From positions 97,221-161,220 of the forward strand of contig NZ_JAOQKC010000008.1 of the NCBI RefSeq assembly GCF_025567165.1: DNA of 64,000 nt. Direction: 5' to 3'. Source of the stretch: Laedolimicola ammoniilytica. Lineage in GTDB: Bacteria > Bacillota > Clostridia > Lachnospirales > Lachnospiraceae. The number at the start of each line of letters is the position of its first letter. The stretch's first letter is position 1. The translations under genes were made by a program, and so were the position numbers. The notes beneath the pieces were generated by a model. That model made no database searches. It was given only the letters and a program-made list of their open reading frames with translations, and was not told where the DNA came from. Positions 7,578 through 17,202 of this stretch are shown here, piece after piece.

Positions 7578-10500
7578 ATGAGCCAACAGAGCAAGGGATT
7601 GTATGACCCGCGATTTGAGCACGATAACTGCGGTATCGGTGCAGTGGTCAACATCAAAGGATTGAAAAGTCACGAGACCGTGGCGAACGCATTGAAAATT
7701 GTAGAGAACCTGGAACACAGGGCCGGCAAAGACGCCGAAGGTAAGACTGGAGACGGAGTAGGAATCTTATTACAGATATCACATAAGTTCTTCTCCCAGG
7801 CAGTCAAACCTCTCGGCGTCTTTTTAGGTGAAGAAAGAGATTACGGTATCGGCATGTTCTTCTTCCCCCAGGATGAACTGAAGCGCAACCAGGCCCGGAA
7901 GATGTTCGAAATCATCGTAGAAAAAGAAGGGATGGAGTTCTTAGGATGGAGAGAAGTTCCCACCGTGCCGTCTGTCCTTGGCACCAAGGCGCTGGAGAAG
8001 ATGCCGTGCATCATGCAGGGCTTCGTCAAACGTCCGGCAAACGTGGAAAAGGGACTGGACTTCGACCGGAAGCTTTATGTGGCCCGTCGGACCTTCGAGC
8101 AGTCCAACGACGACACCTACGTGGTATCCCTTTCCAGCAGAACTATCGTATACAAAGGCATGTTCCTGGTACATCAGCTGCGCTCTTTCTTCCAGGATCT
8201 GCAGGATGAAAATTACGAATCGGCCATCGCCATCGTACATTCCCGATTCAGTACCAACACGAATCCAAGCTGGGAGCGGGCGCATCCCAACCGTTTCATC
8301 GTACACAACGGCGAGATCAACACCATCCAGGGCAATGCAGACAAGATGCTGGCCCGGGAAGAGACTATGGAGTCCAGCCACCTGAAAAAAGACCTGAACA
8401 AGGTTCTTCCGGTGGTCAATGCCTCCGGTTCCGATTCCGCCATGCTGGATAACACCCTGGAGTTCCTGGTTATGAGCGGCATGGATCTTCCGCTGGCCGT
8501 CATGATTACCATTCCGGAGCCCTGGGATAACAATAAGGCCATGTCCCAGAAGAAGCGTGATTTCTATCAGTATTACGCTACCATGATGGAGCCCTGGGAC
8601 GGCCCGGCCTCCATTCTGTTCAGCGATGGCGATGTGATGGGAGCGGTTCTGGACCGCAACGGCCTCCGTCCTTCCCGTTACTATATCACCACTGATGACG
8701 ATCTGATTCTTTCCTCCGAGGTGGGAGTCCTGGACATCGACCCGACCAAGATCGTAGTCAAGGAGAGACTGCATCCGGGCAAAATGCTTCTGGTGGATAC
8801 AGTCAAAGGCGAGGTGATCGACGACGAGCATCTGAAAGAGAAATACGCTTCCGCACAGCCCTACGGCGAGTGGCTGGACAGCAATCTGGTACAGTTAAAG
8901 GATCTGAAGATTCCCAATGAAAGAGTACCGGAGTTTTCCGCAGATGAACGCAGAAAACTGCAGAAGTCTTTTGGATACAACTACGAGGAATACCGTACCT
9001 CCATCCTGCAGATGGCCCAGAACGGAGCCGAGGGCATCGGAGCTATGGGTATTGACACCCCGCTGGCGGCATTGTCCGAGGAGCATCCGCCGCTTTTCAA
9101 CTATTTCAAGCAGCGGTTCGCCCAGGTAACGAATCCGCCCATCGACGCCATCCGTGAGGAAATCGTCACTTCTACCACCGTGTATGTGGGCAAGGAAGGA
9201 AATGTGCTGGAGGAGACCCCGGAAAACTGCAGACTGCTTCGCATCAATCATCCGATTCTGACGAACACAGATATCCTGAAGATTAAGAGCATGAAGGTTC
9301 CGGGCTTCAAGGTGGAAGTGATTCCGATTACCTATTATAAAAATACCAGCCTGAAGAAGGCCATGGATCGTCTGTATGTGGAGGCGGACCGTGCTTACCG
9401 GGACGGCGCGAATATCCTGATTATCTCCGACCGGGGCGTGGATGAGAACCATGTGGCGATTCCGTCCTTGCTTGCGGTATCCGGACTGAACCAGCATCTG
9501 GTTACCACCAAGAAGCGTACTGGCGTGGCGTTAATTCTGGAGAGCGGCGAGCCTAGAGAGGTACATCATTTCGCAGCGCTTTTAGGCTACGGCGCCTGTG
9601 CTATCAACCCCTATCTGGCACAGGAGACCATCCGGGAACTGGTATCATGCAGGCTGCTGAATAAAGATTATTACGCAGCCGTAGACGATTATAACAGCGC
9701 GGTACTTCATGGCATTGTAAAAATCGCTTCCAAGATGGGTATTTCCACCATCCAGTCCTATCAGGGCTCCAAGATCTTCGAGGCCATCGGTATCGACAAG
9801 AATGTGGTGGACGAGTACTTCACCAATACCGTCAGCCGTGTGGGCGGCATCACTCTGGCAGACATCGAGAAACAGGCGGACGAGCTTCATTCCGCAGCCT
9901 TTGATCCCCTGGGACTGAACGTAGACCTGACTCTGGAGAGCGTGGGACGCCATAAGAGCAGAAGCGGCGGCGAGAAGCATCTGTACAACCCCCAGACCAT
10001 CCATCTGCTGCAGGAGTCCACAAAGCGGGGCGACTACAAGATGTTTAAGGAATACACAGAGCTCATCAACGGGGAAAATAACCGCGGTTATCTCCGCAGA
10101 TTGATGGACTTCAACTATCCGAAGAAGGGCGTGCCCATTGAGGAAGTAGAGAGCGTGGATTCCATCGTGACCCGGTTTAAGACCGGAGCCATGTCCTACG
10201 GATCTATTTCCCAGGAGGCCCATGAATGTCTGGCCATCGCCATGAATACTTTGCATGGCAAGTCCAACTCCGGTGAGGGCGGTGAAAGCCTGGAGCGTCT
10301 GGAAATCGGGCCGGACGGCCTGAACCGCTGTTCCGCCATCAAGCAGGTGGCTTCGGGACGTTTCGGCGTAACCTCCCGGTATCTGGTCAGCGCCAAAGAG
10401 CTGCAGATCAAGATGGCCCAGGGCGCGAAGCCCGGTGAGGGCGGCCATCTGCCGGGCGGAAAGGTGTACCCGTGGATCGCGAAGACCCGTCACTCCACGC

Positions 10501-12110
10501 CGGGCGTGAGCCTGATTTCCCCGCCGCCTCATCACGATATCTATTCCATCGAGGATTTGGCGCAGCTGATTTATGATTTGAAGAATTCCAACCGGGACGC
10601 GCGGATTTCCGTGAAGCTGGTTTCCGAAGCCGGCGTGGGAACGGTCGCAGCCGGTGTAGCCAAGGCCGGAGCCCAGGTTATCCTGATTTCCGGATACGAC
10701 GGAGGTACCGGAGCGGCGCCCAGAAGCTCTATCCACAACGCGGGACTTCCCTGGGAGCTGGGACTGGCGGAGACACACCAGACCCTGATCATGAATGGCC
10801 TCCGGGGCCGTGTCCGCATTGAGACCGACGGCAAGCTGATGACCGGCGAGGACGTGGCCATTGCGGCTATGCTGGGAGCCGAGGAGTTCGGCTTCGCGAC
10901 GGCTCCGCTGGTAACCATGGGCTGCGTCATGATGCGTGTCTGCAATCTGGATACCTGCCCGGTGGGCGTGGCTACCCAGAACCCGGAGCTGAGAAAACGG
11001 TTCCGCGGCAAGCCCGAATACGTCATCAACTTCATGCGCTTTATCGCGCAGGATCTCCGCGAATACATGGCGCGCCTGGGCGTGCGTACCGTGGATGAGC
11101 TGGTGGGCCGCTCCGACCTTCTGAAGGTACGCGAGGGACTGACTGGCCGTCAGGCGGAGATTGACTTAAGCAACATCCTGAATAACCCGTTCGCGGGCAA
11201 GGGCCAGAAGGTCATCTTTGACCCGAAGCTGGTCTACAACTTCGAGCTGGAGAAGACTCTGGATCAGAAGGTGCTGTTCAAGCAGCTTCTTCCCGCCCTG
11301 GAAAATGGTTCCAAACGCAGCATTGAGGTGGATGTAAAAAATACGGACCGTGCTTTCGGCACCATGTTCGGTTCCGAGATCACCAAGCGGTATCCGGAAG
11401 GCCTGGAAGAGGATGCCTTTACCGTGAAATGTAAGGGCGCGGGCGGACAGAGCTTCGGTGCCTTTATCCCCAGGGGTCTGACCCTGGAGCTGGAGGGCGA
11501 CAGCAATGACTACTTCGGCAAGGGCCTGTCCGGCGGCAAGCTGGTAGTTTATCCGCCCAGAGGCGTGCATTACAGGCAGGATGAAAATATCATCATTGGA
11601 AATGTGGCCCTCTACGGCGCCACCAGCGGTAAGGCTTACATCAACGGCGTGGCCGGCGAGCGTTTCTGCGTCCGTAATTCCGGCGCGGTAGCAGTCGTCG
11701 AGGGCGTGGGCGACCACGGCTGCGAGTACATGACCGGAGGCCGGGTGGCTGTCATTGGCAAGACCGGCAAGAACTTCGCCGCAGGTATGAGCGGCGGCGT
11801 GGCCTATGTGCTGGATGAGGACAGAGACCTGTACACAAAGCTGAATAAGGACATGGTTCTGATTCAGGAAGTGACTGATAAATACGATGTGCTGGAGCTG
11901 AAGGGCATGATCGAGGATCATGTGGCTTACACCAATTCTGAGAAGGGCAAGGAAATCCTGAATAACTTTGGAGCTTATCTTCCGAAGTTTAAGAAGATTA
12001 TTCCGCGGGATTACCAGAGAATGCTTATGACCATCGTTCAGATGGAGGAGAAGGGCTTAAGCAGCGAGCAGGCACAGATTGAAGCATTTTACGCAAACCA
12101 GCAGAAATAA
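7578..12110 (+). CDS. gltB: Glutamate synthase, large (alpha) subunit
   Basis: 1510 residues from the ATG at 7578, which has GGAGGG 5 nt upstream. An in-frame ATG 45 bp earlier lacks a ribosome-binding site. It makes two glutamates from glutamine and 2-oxoglutarate. A 17-residue propeptide precedes Cys18 (EHDNCGIGAVV), the nucleophile of the class-II glutamine amidotransferase domain (to about 410). The FMN-binding synthase domain (about 815-1185) carries the 3Fe-4S cysteine pattern in GCVMMRVCNLDTCPVG. The C-terminal GXGXG beta-helix domain follows (about 1250-1450). Full length, 13 bp from gltD. Confidence 0.97.
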   Translation: MSQQSKGLYDPRFEHDNCGIGAVVNIKGLKSHETVANALKIVENLEHRAGKDAEGKTGDGVGILLQISHKFFSQAVKPLGVFLGEERDYGIGMFFFPQDELKRNQARKMFEIIVEKEGMEFLGWREVPTVPSVLGTKALEKMPCIMQGFVKRPANVEKGLDFDRKLYVARRTFEQSNDDTYVVSLSSRTIVYKGMFLVHQLRSFFQDLQDENYESAIAIVHSRFSTNTNPSWERAHPNRFIVHNGEINTIQGNADKMLAREETMESSHLKKDLNKVLPVVNASGSDSAMLDNTLEFLVMSGMDLPLAVMITIPEPWDNNKAMSQKKRDFYQYYATMMEPWDGPASILFSDGDVMGAVLDRNGLRPSRYYITTDDDLILSSEVGVLDIDPTKIVVKERLHPGKMLLVDTVKGEVIDDEHLKEKYASAQPYGEWLDSNLVQLKDLKIPNERVPEFSADERRKLQKSFGYNYEEYRTSILQMAQNGAEGIGAMGIDTPLAALSEEHPPLFNYFKQRFAQVTNPPIDAIREEIVTSTTVYVGKEGNVLEETPENCRLLRINHPILTNTDILKIKSMKVPGFKVEVIPITYYKNTSLKKAMDRLYVEADRAYRDGANILIISDRGVDENHVAIPSLLAVSGLNQHLVTTKKRTGVALILESGEPREVHHFAALLGYGACAINPYLAQETIRELVSCRLLNKDYYAAVDDYNSAVLHGIVKIASKMGISTIQSYQGSKIFEAIGIDKNVVDEYFTNTVSRVGGITLADIEKQADELHSAAFDPLGLNVDLTLESVGRHKSRSGGEKHLYNPQTIHLLQESTKRGDYKMFKEYTELINGENNRGYLRRLMDFNYPKKGVPIEEVESVDSIVTRFKTGAMSYGSISQEAHECLAIAMNTLHGKSNSGEGGESLERLEIGPDGLNRCSAIKQVASGRFGVTSRYLVSAKELQIKMAQGAKPGEGGHLPGGKVYPWIAKTRHSTPGVSLISPPPHHDIYSIEDLAQLIYDLKNSNRDARISVKLVSEAGVGTVAAGVAKAGAQVILISGYDGGTGAAPRSSIHNAGLPWELGLAETHQTLIMNGLRGRVRIETDGKLMTGEDVAIAAMLGAEEFGFATAPLVTMGCVMMRVCNLDTCPVGVATQNPELRKRFRGKPEYVINFMRFIAQDLREYMARLGVRTVDELVGRSDLLKVREGLTGRQAEIDLSNILNNPFAGKGQKVIFDPKLVYNFELEKTLDQKVLFKQLLPALENGSKRSIEVDVKNTDRAFGTMFGSEITKRYPEGLEEDAFTVKCKGAGGQSFGAFIPRGLTLELEGDSNDYFGKGLSGGKLVVYPPRGVHYRQDENIIIGNVALYGATSGKAYINGVAGERFCVRNSGAVAVVEGVGDHGCEYMTGGRVAVIGKTGKNFAAGMSGGVAYVLDEDRDLYTKLNKDMVLIQEVTDKYDVLELKGMIEDHVAYTNSEKGKEILNNFGAYLPKFKKIIPRDYQRMLMTIVQMEEKGLSSEQAQIEAFYANQQK

Positions 12111-12123
12111 GGAGGGGAGCATC

Positions 12124-13617
12124 ATGGGAAAACCGACAGGATTTATGGAGTATGACCGGGTAAATCCAAAAGCCCAGTCTCCGAAGGAACGTATCAAGCA
12201 TTTTAATGAATTCCATACCCCTCTTTCCAAAGAGGAGCAGGAAAAACAGGGAGCGCGCTGCATGGCATGCGGCGTCCCCTTCTGCCAGGCAGGCATGATG
12301 ATCGGCGGCATGGCCTCCGGATGTCCGCTGCACAACCTGATTCCCGAGTGGAACGATTTGCTTTACATGGGCAACTGGGAGCAGGCCTACAAGCGCCTGA
12401 AGCGCACCAGCAGCTTTCCGGAGTTCACGGGCCGCGTGTGCCCGGCCCTCTGCGAGAAGGCCTGTACCTGCAACCTGAATGGCGATCCGGTGTCAACGAA
12501 GAGCAACGAGTTGGCCATCATCGAAAATGCCTACAAGGAGGGCTACGCCGTGCCGACGCCGCCCAAGAACCGTACCGGCAAGAAGATTGCGATTATCGGA
12601 AGCGGCCCCTCGGGACTGGCGGCAGCCGATCAACTGAACCACAGAGGACATTCTGTGACGGTCTTTGAGCGCTTCGACCGGGTAGGCGGACTTCTGCGCT
12701 ATGGTATTCCGAACATGAAGCTGGAGAAGCACATCATCGACCGGAAGATCGATATGATGAAAGCCGAGGGCGTGGAGTTTGTAGTGAATACAGATGTGGG
12801 CAAGGACAAGAAGGCGGCGGAGATCCTGAAGGATTACGATCGCGTCATCCTGGCCTGCGGAGCCTCCAATCCCCGGGACATCAAGGTGCCGGGCAGAGAG
12901 CTGAACGGTATCTACTTCGCGGTAGATTTTCTGCGGGCTACCACCAAGAGCCTTCTGGATTCCAATTTCGCTGATAAGAAATTTATTTCCACCAAGGGAA
13001 AGAACGTCATGGTCATCGGCGGAGGCGACACCGGAAACGATTGCGTGGGAACATCCATCCGACTGGGCGCAAAATCCGTGATTCAGCTGGAGATGATGCC
13101 GAAGGCGCCGGACACCCGGACTCCGAACAACCCCTGGCCCGAATGGCCGAAGATCTGCAAGACCGATTACGGCCAGGAAGAAGCCATCGCCATGTTCGGT
13201 TCCGACCCGCGTATCTATACCACCACAGTCAAGGAGTTCGTCGGAGACAAGGCAGGCAATCTGAAGAAGGCGGTCTGCTGTAAGCTGGAAAGCAGAAAGG
13301 ACGAGAAGACCGGCCGTATGATGATGGTGCCCATAGAGGGCAGCGAGTTCACCCTGGATGTGGACGTGGTACTGATCGCCGCAGGCTTCCTGGGCAGCCA
13401 GGACTACGTGACCAAGGCCTTTGGCGTGGAGGTCAATGCCAGAACCAACGTCAACACCGCTCCGGGCCAGTATAAGACCAACGTGGATCGTGTCTTCACC
13501 GCCGGAGATATGCACCGGGGCCAGTCTCTGGTTGTATGGGCCATCCGCGAGGGCCGGGAGGCCGCCTGCGCGGTGGATCTGGATCTGATGGGGTATACGA
13601 GCCTGCAGGTGCAGTAA
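12124..13617 (+). CDS. gltD: Glutamate synthase, small (beta) subunit
   Basis: 497 residues from the ATG at 12124, preceded by AAGGAGGGG. It is the NAD(P)H-oxidising flavoprotein that passes electrons to GltB. N-terminal cysteines for the 4Fe-4S clusters appear in CMACGVPFCQAG and GRVCPALCEKACTC. IGSGPSGLAAADQL is the FAD-binding Rossmann motif and VIGGGDTGNDCVG the NAD(P)H-binding one. GDMHRGQSLVVWAI is the C-terminal FAD-contact segment. It forms an operon with gltB and ends at a strong terminator. Confidence 0.97.
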   Translation: MGKPTGFMEYDRVNPKAQSPKERIKHFNEFHTPLSKEEQEKQGARCMACGVPFCQAGMMIGGMASGCPLHNLIPEWNDLLYMGNWEQAYKRLKRTSSFPEFTGRVCPALCEKACTCNLNGDPVSTKSNELAIIENAYKEGYAVPTPPKNRTGKKIAIIGSGPSGLAAADQLNHRGHSVTVFERFDRVGGLLRYGIPNMKLEKHIIDRKIDMMKAEGVEFVVNTDVGKDKKAAEILKDYDRVILACGASNPRDIKVPGRELNGIYFAVDFLRATTKSLLDSNFADKKFISTKGKNVMVIGGGDTGNDCVGTSIRLGAKSVIQLEMMPKAPDTRTPNNPWPEWPKICKTDYGQEEAIAMFGSDPRIYTTTVKEFVGDKAGNLKKAVCCKLESRKDEKTGRMMMVPIEGSEFTLDVDVVLIAAGFLGSQDYVTKAFGVEVNARTNVNTAPGQYKTNVDRVFTAGDMHRGQSLVVWAIREGREAACAVDLDLMGYTSLQVQ

Positions 13618-13630
13618 ATAAACATTGGGA

Positions 13631-13664
13631 GAAAGAGAAGCGTCAAAAACTTCTCTTTCTTTTT
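13631..13664 (+). terminator. Intrinsic terminator after gltD
   Basis: GAAAGAGAAG (13631-13640) pairs perfectly with CTTCTCTTTC (13650-13659), then TTTTT. Confidence 0.9.
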
Positions 13665-13734
13665 ACGTTCTGATTTTAAATGAGAAAAATCTGCGGATTG
13701 GAAATTATGAGAAATGGATAATCAGAATCCTGAA

Positions 13735-13787
13735 TTGACAAGGAAAATTTAACGCTATATAGTAAAGAATGGAATAAATTTTATTCC
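13735..13787 (+). promoter_or_regulatory. ridA promoter with downstream palindrome
   Basis: Perfect TTGACA (13735-13740), 17-bp spacer, TATAGT (13758-13763). GGAATAA/TTATTCC (13771-13787) is a palindrome over the expected transcription start, a possible operator. Confidence 0.75.
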
Positions 13788-13810
13788 AAAGAATCAATGG
13801 AGGTAAAACA

Positions 13811-14188
13811 ATGAAAAAAGTGATCGCTACAACCAATGCACCCGCAGCCATCGGCCCTTATTCCCAGGCCATCGAGTATAATGGTATGGTATACGCATCC
13901 GGCCAGATTCCGGTAAACCCGGCTACCGGCGAGGTAGAGTCTGACAACATCGAGGGTCAGGCAGAACAGTCCCTGAAGAATGTGGGAGCTATCTTAAAAG
14001 AGGCAGGTCTCGACTACAGCAACGTGATCAAGACCACCTGTTTCCTGGCAGACATCGCGGATTTTGCCAAGTTCAACGAGGTATACAGCCGCTATTTTAA
14101 GGAAGAGGCTCCGGCCAGATCCTGCGTGGCAGTGAAGGACCTGCCCAAGGGAGTTCTGTGCGAGGTCGAGGTTATCGCGGGAAGATAA
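13811..14188 (+). CDS. ridA: RidA family enamine/imine deaminase
   Basis: 125 residues, typical YjgF/YER057c/UK114 length. RidA hydrolyses reactive 2-aminoacrylate and related imines released by PLP enzymes such as serine/threonine dehydratases, protecting branched-chain amino-acid enzymes. Signatures are GPYSQAIEYNGMVYASGQIP near the N-terminus and the C-terminal PARSCVAVKDLPKG (substrate-binding Arg) followed by CEVEVIA. It has its own strong promoter and terminator, so it is monocistronic. The ilv, leu and ser genes nearby fit its role. Confidence 0.95.
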   Translation: MKKVIATTNAPAAIGPYSQAIEYNGMVYASGQIPVNPATGEVESDNIEGQAEQSLKNVGAILKEAGLDYSNVIKTTCFLADIADFAKFNEVYSRYFKEEAPARSCVAVKDLPKGVLCEVEVIAGR

Positions 14189-14198
14189 AAATGAGATG

Positions 14199-14232
14199 AA
14201 AAAGGGAGCGCTGGGAGGCGCTTCCTTTTTTA
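14199..14232 (+). terminator. Intrinsic terminator after ridA
   Basis: GGGAGCGC pairs with GCGCTTCC and is followed by TTTTTT. Confidence 0.8.
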
Positions 14233-14266
14233 AACAAAGCAGATGCAGAAAAGACAAAGTCAGACT

Positions 14267-14302
14267 CCGGGAATGAATTACTGTAGATTCATTCCCGGTT
14301 TT
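14267..14302. terminator. Second hairpin between convergent ridA and deacetylase genes
   Basis: CCGGGAATGAAT (14267-14278) pairs perfectly with ATTCATTCCCGG (14287-14298), followed by TTTT on the plus strand. It probably backs up the preceding terminator. Confidence 0.6.
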
Positions 14303-14304
14303 CG

Positions 14305-15138
14305 TTACGCCCCGCACAGCTCGCTGAGCGGATGAAAGGTATACCCCATCTCCTCCCACTTCGTCAATAGCTCGTCGAGAATCTCCCCATTGGTTTTCGA
14401 GGTATTGTGGAGCAGCACCACAGCGCCCGGGTGGACACGGGTCAGGAGCTTGTCGAAGGCCTGTTCGTGGGTGGGCTGGTCATCCTGCTTCCAGTCCACG
14501 TAGGCCAGGCTCCAGAAGAAGGTGTGGTAACCCAGTTCCTTCGCCATCTGCAGGTTCTTTTCGCTGTAAATGCCCTGGGGTGGCCGATAGTATTTCGAGA
14601 TGGGCTCGCCGGTCACTTCCTGGTAAAGGGTTTCCAGGGATTCCAGCTCCTTCGAGAAGTCCGCTTCGGTACTGATTTTGGACATATCCGGATGATGGTA
14701 AGTGTGATTGCCCACCGTGTGTCCCTCGGCCAGCATCCGCTTCACCAGATCCGGGCTGGTCTCCAGGTAATGGCCCACCACGAAGAAGGTGGCGGGCGCG
14801 TCATGCTTCTTCAGGGCGTCCAGAATCGCAGGCGTATTGCCATTTTCAAAGCCGCAGTCGAAGGTCAGATAGAGCTTCTTTTCCGCCGTTTCTTCTATGT
14901 AATAAGCGTCATATTTTTTTAGCGTATTGGCAGAAACTGTACCGGTGGGCGGAGTGCCGGGTTCACCAAAGCCCAGTCCCCAGCTGGTGGAAGCTGCTCC
15001 GGATACAGGGAGTAGTGCAGCACTTCCGTCCGAAATGCGCGCGACGCCCTGACCGCCGAAATAGGCCAGGGTCAGAAGCAGGGCAATCCCGCACAGGCGC
15101 AGGAACAGGTGAGCAGACATGGAAGCGACAGGTTTCAT
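14305..15138 (-). CDS. Polysaccharide deacetylase, PdaA-like
   Basis: 277 residues. An N-terminal hydrophobic segment (about 9-28) is a signal anchor. A NodB-homology domain covers about 85-270. LTFDCGFENGNT supplies the catalytic Asp and the GNHTYHHPDMS block supplies the metal-binding His pair (HxxxH). Tyr-Arg-Pro-Pro (YYRPPQG) and LLHN near the C-terminus are motifs 3 and 5. The TFD-x-GFENG form is typical of PdaA, which removes N-acetyl groups from muramic acid during muramic-delta-lactam formation in spore cortex. A peptidoglycan role is therefore likely, though sporulation is not shown by this window. Confidence 0.85.
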   Translation of the reverse strand: MKPVASMSAHLFLRLCGIALLLTLAYFGGQGVARISDGSAALLPVSGAASTSWGLGFGEPGTPPTGTVSANTLKKYDAYYIEETAEKKLYLTFDCGFENGNTPAILDALKKHDAPATFFVVGHYLETSPDLVKRMLAEGHTVGNHTYHHPDMSKISTEADFSKELESLETLYQEVTGEPISKYYRPPQGIYSEKNLQMAKELGYHTFFWSLAYVDWKQDDQPTHEQAFDKLLTRVHPGAVVLLHNTSKTNGEILDELLTKWEEMGYTFHPLSELCGA

Positions 15139-15233
15139 AGGCGGACTCCTTCGACTTGTAGTTTTACAGTATATGTGAAAATCAGAAGGTATATGAACGC
15201 AGGATTGCGTTCACAGGAAACAGCATTTCACAG

Positions 15234-15280
15234 TTTTCCCATAATTTTCCCATAATCTGAACACAAAGTTCCGGTATGAT
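15234..15280 (+). promoter_or_regulatory. 11-bp direct repeat and -10 box before the beta-helix lipoprotein
   Basis: TTTTCCCATAA occurs twice in exact tandem (15234-15244, 15245-15255). A -10-like TATGAT lies at 15275-15280 without a good -35. An 11-bp head-to-tail repeat in place of a -35 is the layout of OmpR/PhoB-type activator sites. TTTCCCATAA recurs at 18099-18108 inside the PTS promoter. Confidence 0.5.
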
Positions 15281-15357
15281 AACAGCATCAACAGAAAAAT
15301 AAAAGCATTGACGCCGGATGCGGAAGGCTTTCGGGGCGTAAATGGAGGTATAAGATT

Positions 15358-17202
15358 ATGAAGTATGCGAAATTGTTGGCGATGGGTTGTGCTGTGGCAT
15401 TGGCGACAGTGGGAATGACCGGTTGTACAAAGACAACGGCAGATAGCACACAGACGTCTGAGGCAGAAGAGAGCGAGAGCGTAACTGCGCAGGTGACAGC
15501 GGTAGACGGCAATACGGTGACGGCGGACCTGGGCGCGATGGCTGAAATGCAGGCGCCGGGCGATGGTCAGGCTCCGGGCGAGGCACCGGAAAAACCAGAC
15601 GGCGAGGCTCCCAGTGGAGAAGCGCCGGAGAAGCCGGACGGAGAGAGTACAGACGGGGAAGCTCCGGAGAAACCGGATGGAGAGGCACCGAGCGGTGAGA
15701 CTCCCGCAAAGCCGGATGGAGACAGCTCAGACAGCCAGGCGCCTTCGGATAATGGCAATGGAAACGGTGGCGTGCCAAACGGAGCCCCAGACGGCCAGGG
15801 TCAGGCACCGTCCATGTTCACCGCCTCCGGTGAAGCCATCACGTTTACCCTGACGGATGATACACAGATCACCGTAGAGCAGGGCAGTGAGACTACCGAT
15901 GGAACTGTCGACGATATCAAGGAAGGCAGCATCCTGGAGCTGACCCTGGACGCGGATAACAATGCGCTGACTGTGATAGTGAAGAACGCGGGCGGCCCGG
16001 GTGCGGGAGGTAACGACGGCCCCGGCCAGGGCAGCGACGCTTCCAACGGAACGGCGGCCACGACGATAGATGCGGATACTACCGCAGATGGCGAGACCTA
16101 CAGCTCCACCGGCGACGACGAGAACGCCCTCCGGGTGGACGGAGTCACCGCGACGTTAAGTAATATCACTGTTAATAAGACTGCCGGTTCCTCATCAAGC
16201 GCCGACAACGGCGATTTCTACGGCATGAACGCAGGACTGCTGGCCCAGAATGGAGCCACCGTTACCATAAAAAATGCCACGGTGAATACCGGTGTGAAGA
16301 ACGGCAACGGCATATTTAGCTACGGAACCGGAACCACGGTCAATATTTCTGATTCCACCATCCGTACTACCGGCGACTGCTCCGGCGGCATTCAGACCAC
16401 CGGCGGCGGAACCACCAACGCAGCCAATCTGGATGTGGAAACCCAGGGAAACTCTTCCGCAGCCATTCGTAGTGACCGGGGCGGCGGGACTGTGAATGTA
16501 AATGGCGGCAGCTATGTGACCAACGGCACCGGAAGTCCGGCAGTCTACAGTACTGCGGACGTCAGCGTATCCGACGCAACACTGATTGCCAACAACAGCG
16601 AAGCCGTGGTCGTAGAGGGCAAGAATTCCGTCTCCCTGACAGACTGCAACGTGACCGGTAACATGACCGGTACCTATCAGGACGACAGCGAAAATATTCA
16701 CAATATCATGATTTATCAGAGTATGTCGGGAGACGCGGAGGTAGGAAAGGCTAACTTTACCGCAGAGGGCGGCAGCATCACAGCGAAGAGCGGCGATATG
16801 TTCTATGTGACCAACACGGACTGTACCATTTCCCTGAAGGATGTGGCCTTCAAGCTGGCCAATGAGGTATTCTTAAGAGTCGAGGGAAATTCCTCCGGCA
16901 GAGGCTGGGGACAGGAAGGCTCCAATGGTGGAGACGTGGTTTTGAACGCGGAGAAGCAGAGGATCGAGGGCCAGATTCTGGTGGATGAAATCTCCAGTCT
17001 GAAGCTGAACCTGACAGATGGCAGCGGCTTTACCGGCTGTATCAATCCGGACGGCGCAGAGGGCACCGTAGACGTGACCTTAAGTAAGGACTCCACCTGG
17101 ACGCTGACCGGCGACAGCTACGTGAGCAGCTTCACCGGCAGCACGGATAACATTACTGCAAACAGTTACCATCTCTACGTGGATGGCGAGCAGGTGCTGT
17201 AA
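15358..17202 (+). CDS. Secreted lipoprotein with Pro/Glu-rich tandem repeats and beta-helix-like domain
   Basis: 614 residues. The N-terminus is a lipoprotein signal (MKYAKLLAMG, then lipobox VGMTGC, Cys22). Residues about 74-121 are a 13-residue tandem repeat (GEAPEKPDGEAPS type), a spacer-like stalk. A small strand-rich region (about 158-210) follows. From about 240 to 600 come many short Thr/Asn/Gly-rich strands with repeated VNIS, VTIKNA and VNVNG turns, as in right-handed beta-helix adhesins or carbohydrate-binding proteins. No catalytic motif is recognised. The last 28 bp overlap the 3' end of the opposing antiterminator gene. Confidence 0.75.
   Translation: MKYAKLLAMGCAVALATVGMTGCTKTTADSTQTSEAEESESVTAQVTAVDGNTVTADLGAMAEMQAPGDGQAPGEAPEKPDGEAPSGEAPEKPDGESTDGEAPEKPDGEAPSGETPAKPDGDSSDSQAPSDNGNGNGGVPNGAPDGQGQAPSMFTASGEAITFTLTDDTQITVEQGSETTDGTVDDIKEGSILELTLDADNNALTVIVKNAGGPGAGGNDGPGQGSDASNGTAATTIDADTTADGETYSSTGDDENALRVDGVTATLSNITVNKTAGSSSSADNGDFYGMNAGLLAQNGATVTIKNATVNTGVKNGNGIFSYGTGTTVNISDSTIRTTGDCSGGIQTTGGGTTNAANLDVETQGNSSAAIRSDRGGGTVNVNGGSYVTNGTGSPAVYSTADVSVSDATLIANNSEAVVVEGKNSVSLTDCNVTGNMTGTYQDDSENIHNIMIYQSMSGDAEVGKANFTAEGGSITAKSGDMFYVTNTDCTISLKDVAFKLANEVFLRVEGNSSGRGWGQEGSNGGDVVLNAEKQRIEGQILVDEISSLKLNLTDGSGFTGCINPDGAEGTVDVTLSKDSTWTLTGDSYVSSFTGSTDNITANSYHLYVDGEQVL
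15577..15720 (+). repeat. Tandem 39-bp coding repeat (3.7 copies)
   Basis: It encodes three full 13-residue units, GEAPEKPDG followed by EAPS or ESTD, and a partial fourth (GETPAKPDG). The DNA copies are similar but not identical. Unit number may vary between strains. Confidence 0.85.

Noticed and set aside
15577..15720. Short-period repeats considered as a CRISPR array
   Set aside because: Repeats are coding, contiguous and in frame inside a lipoprotein gene, with no spacers or cas genes.
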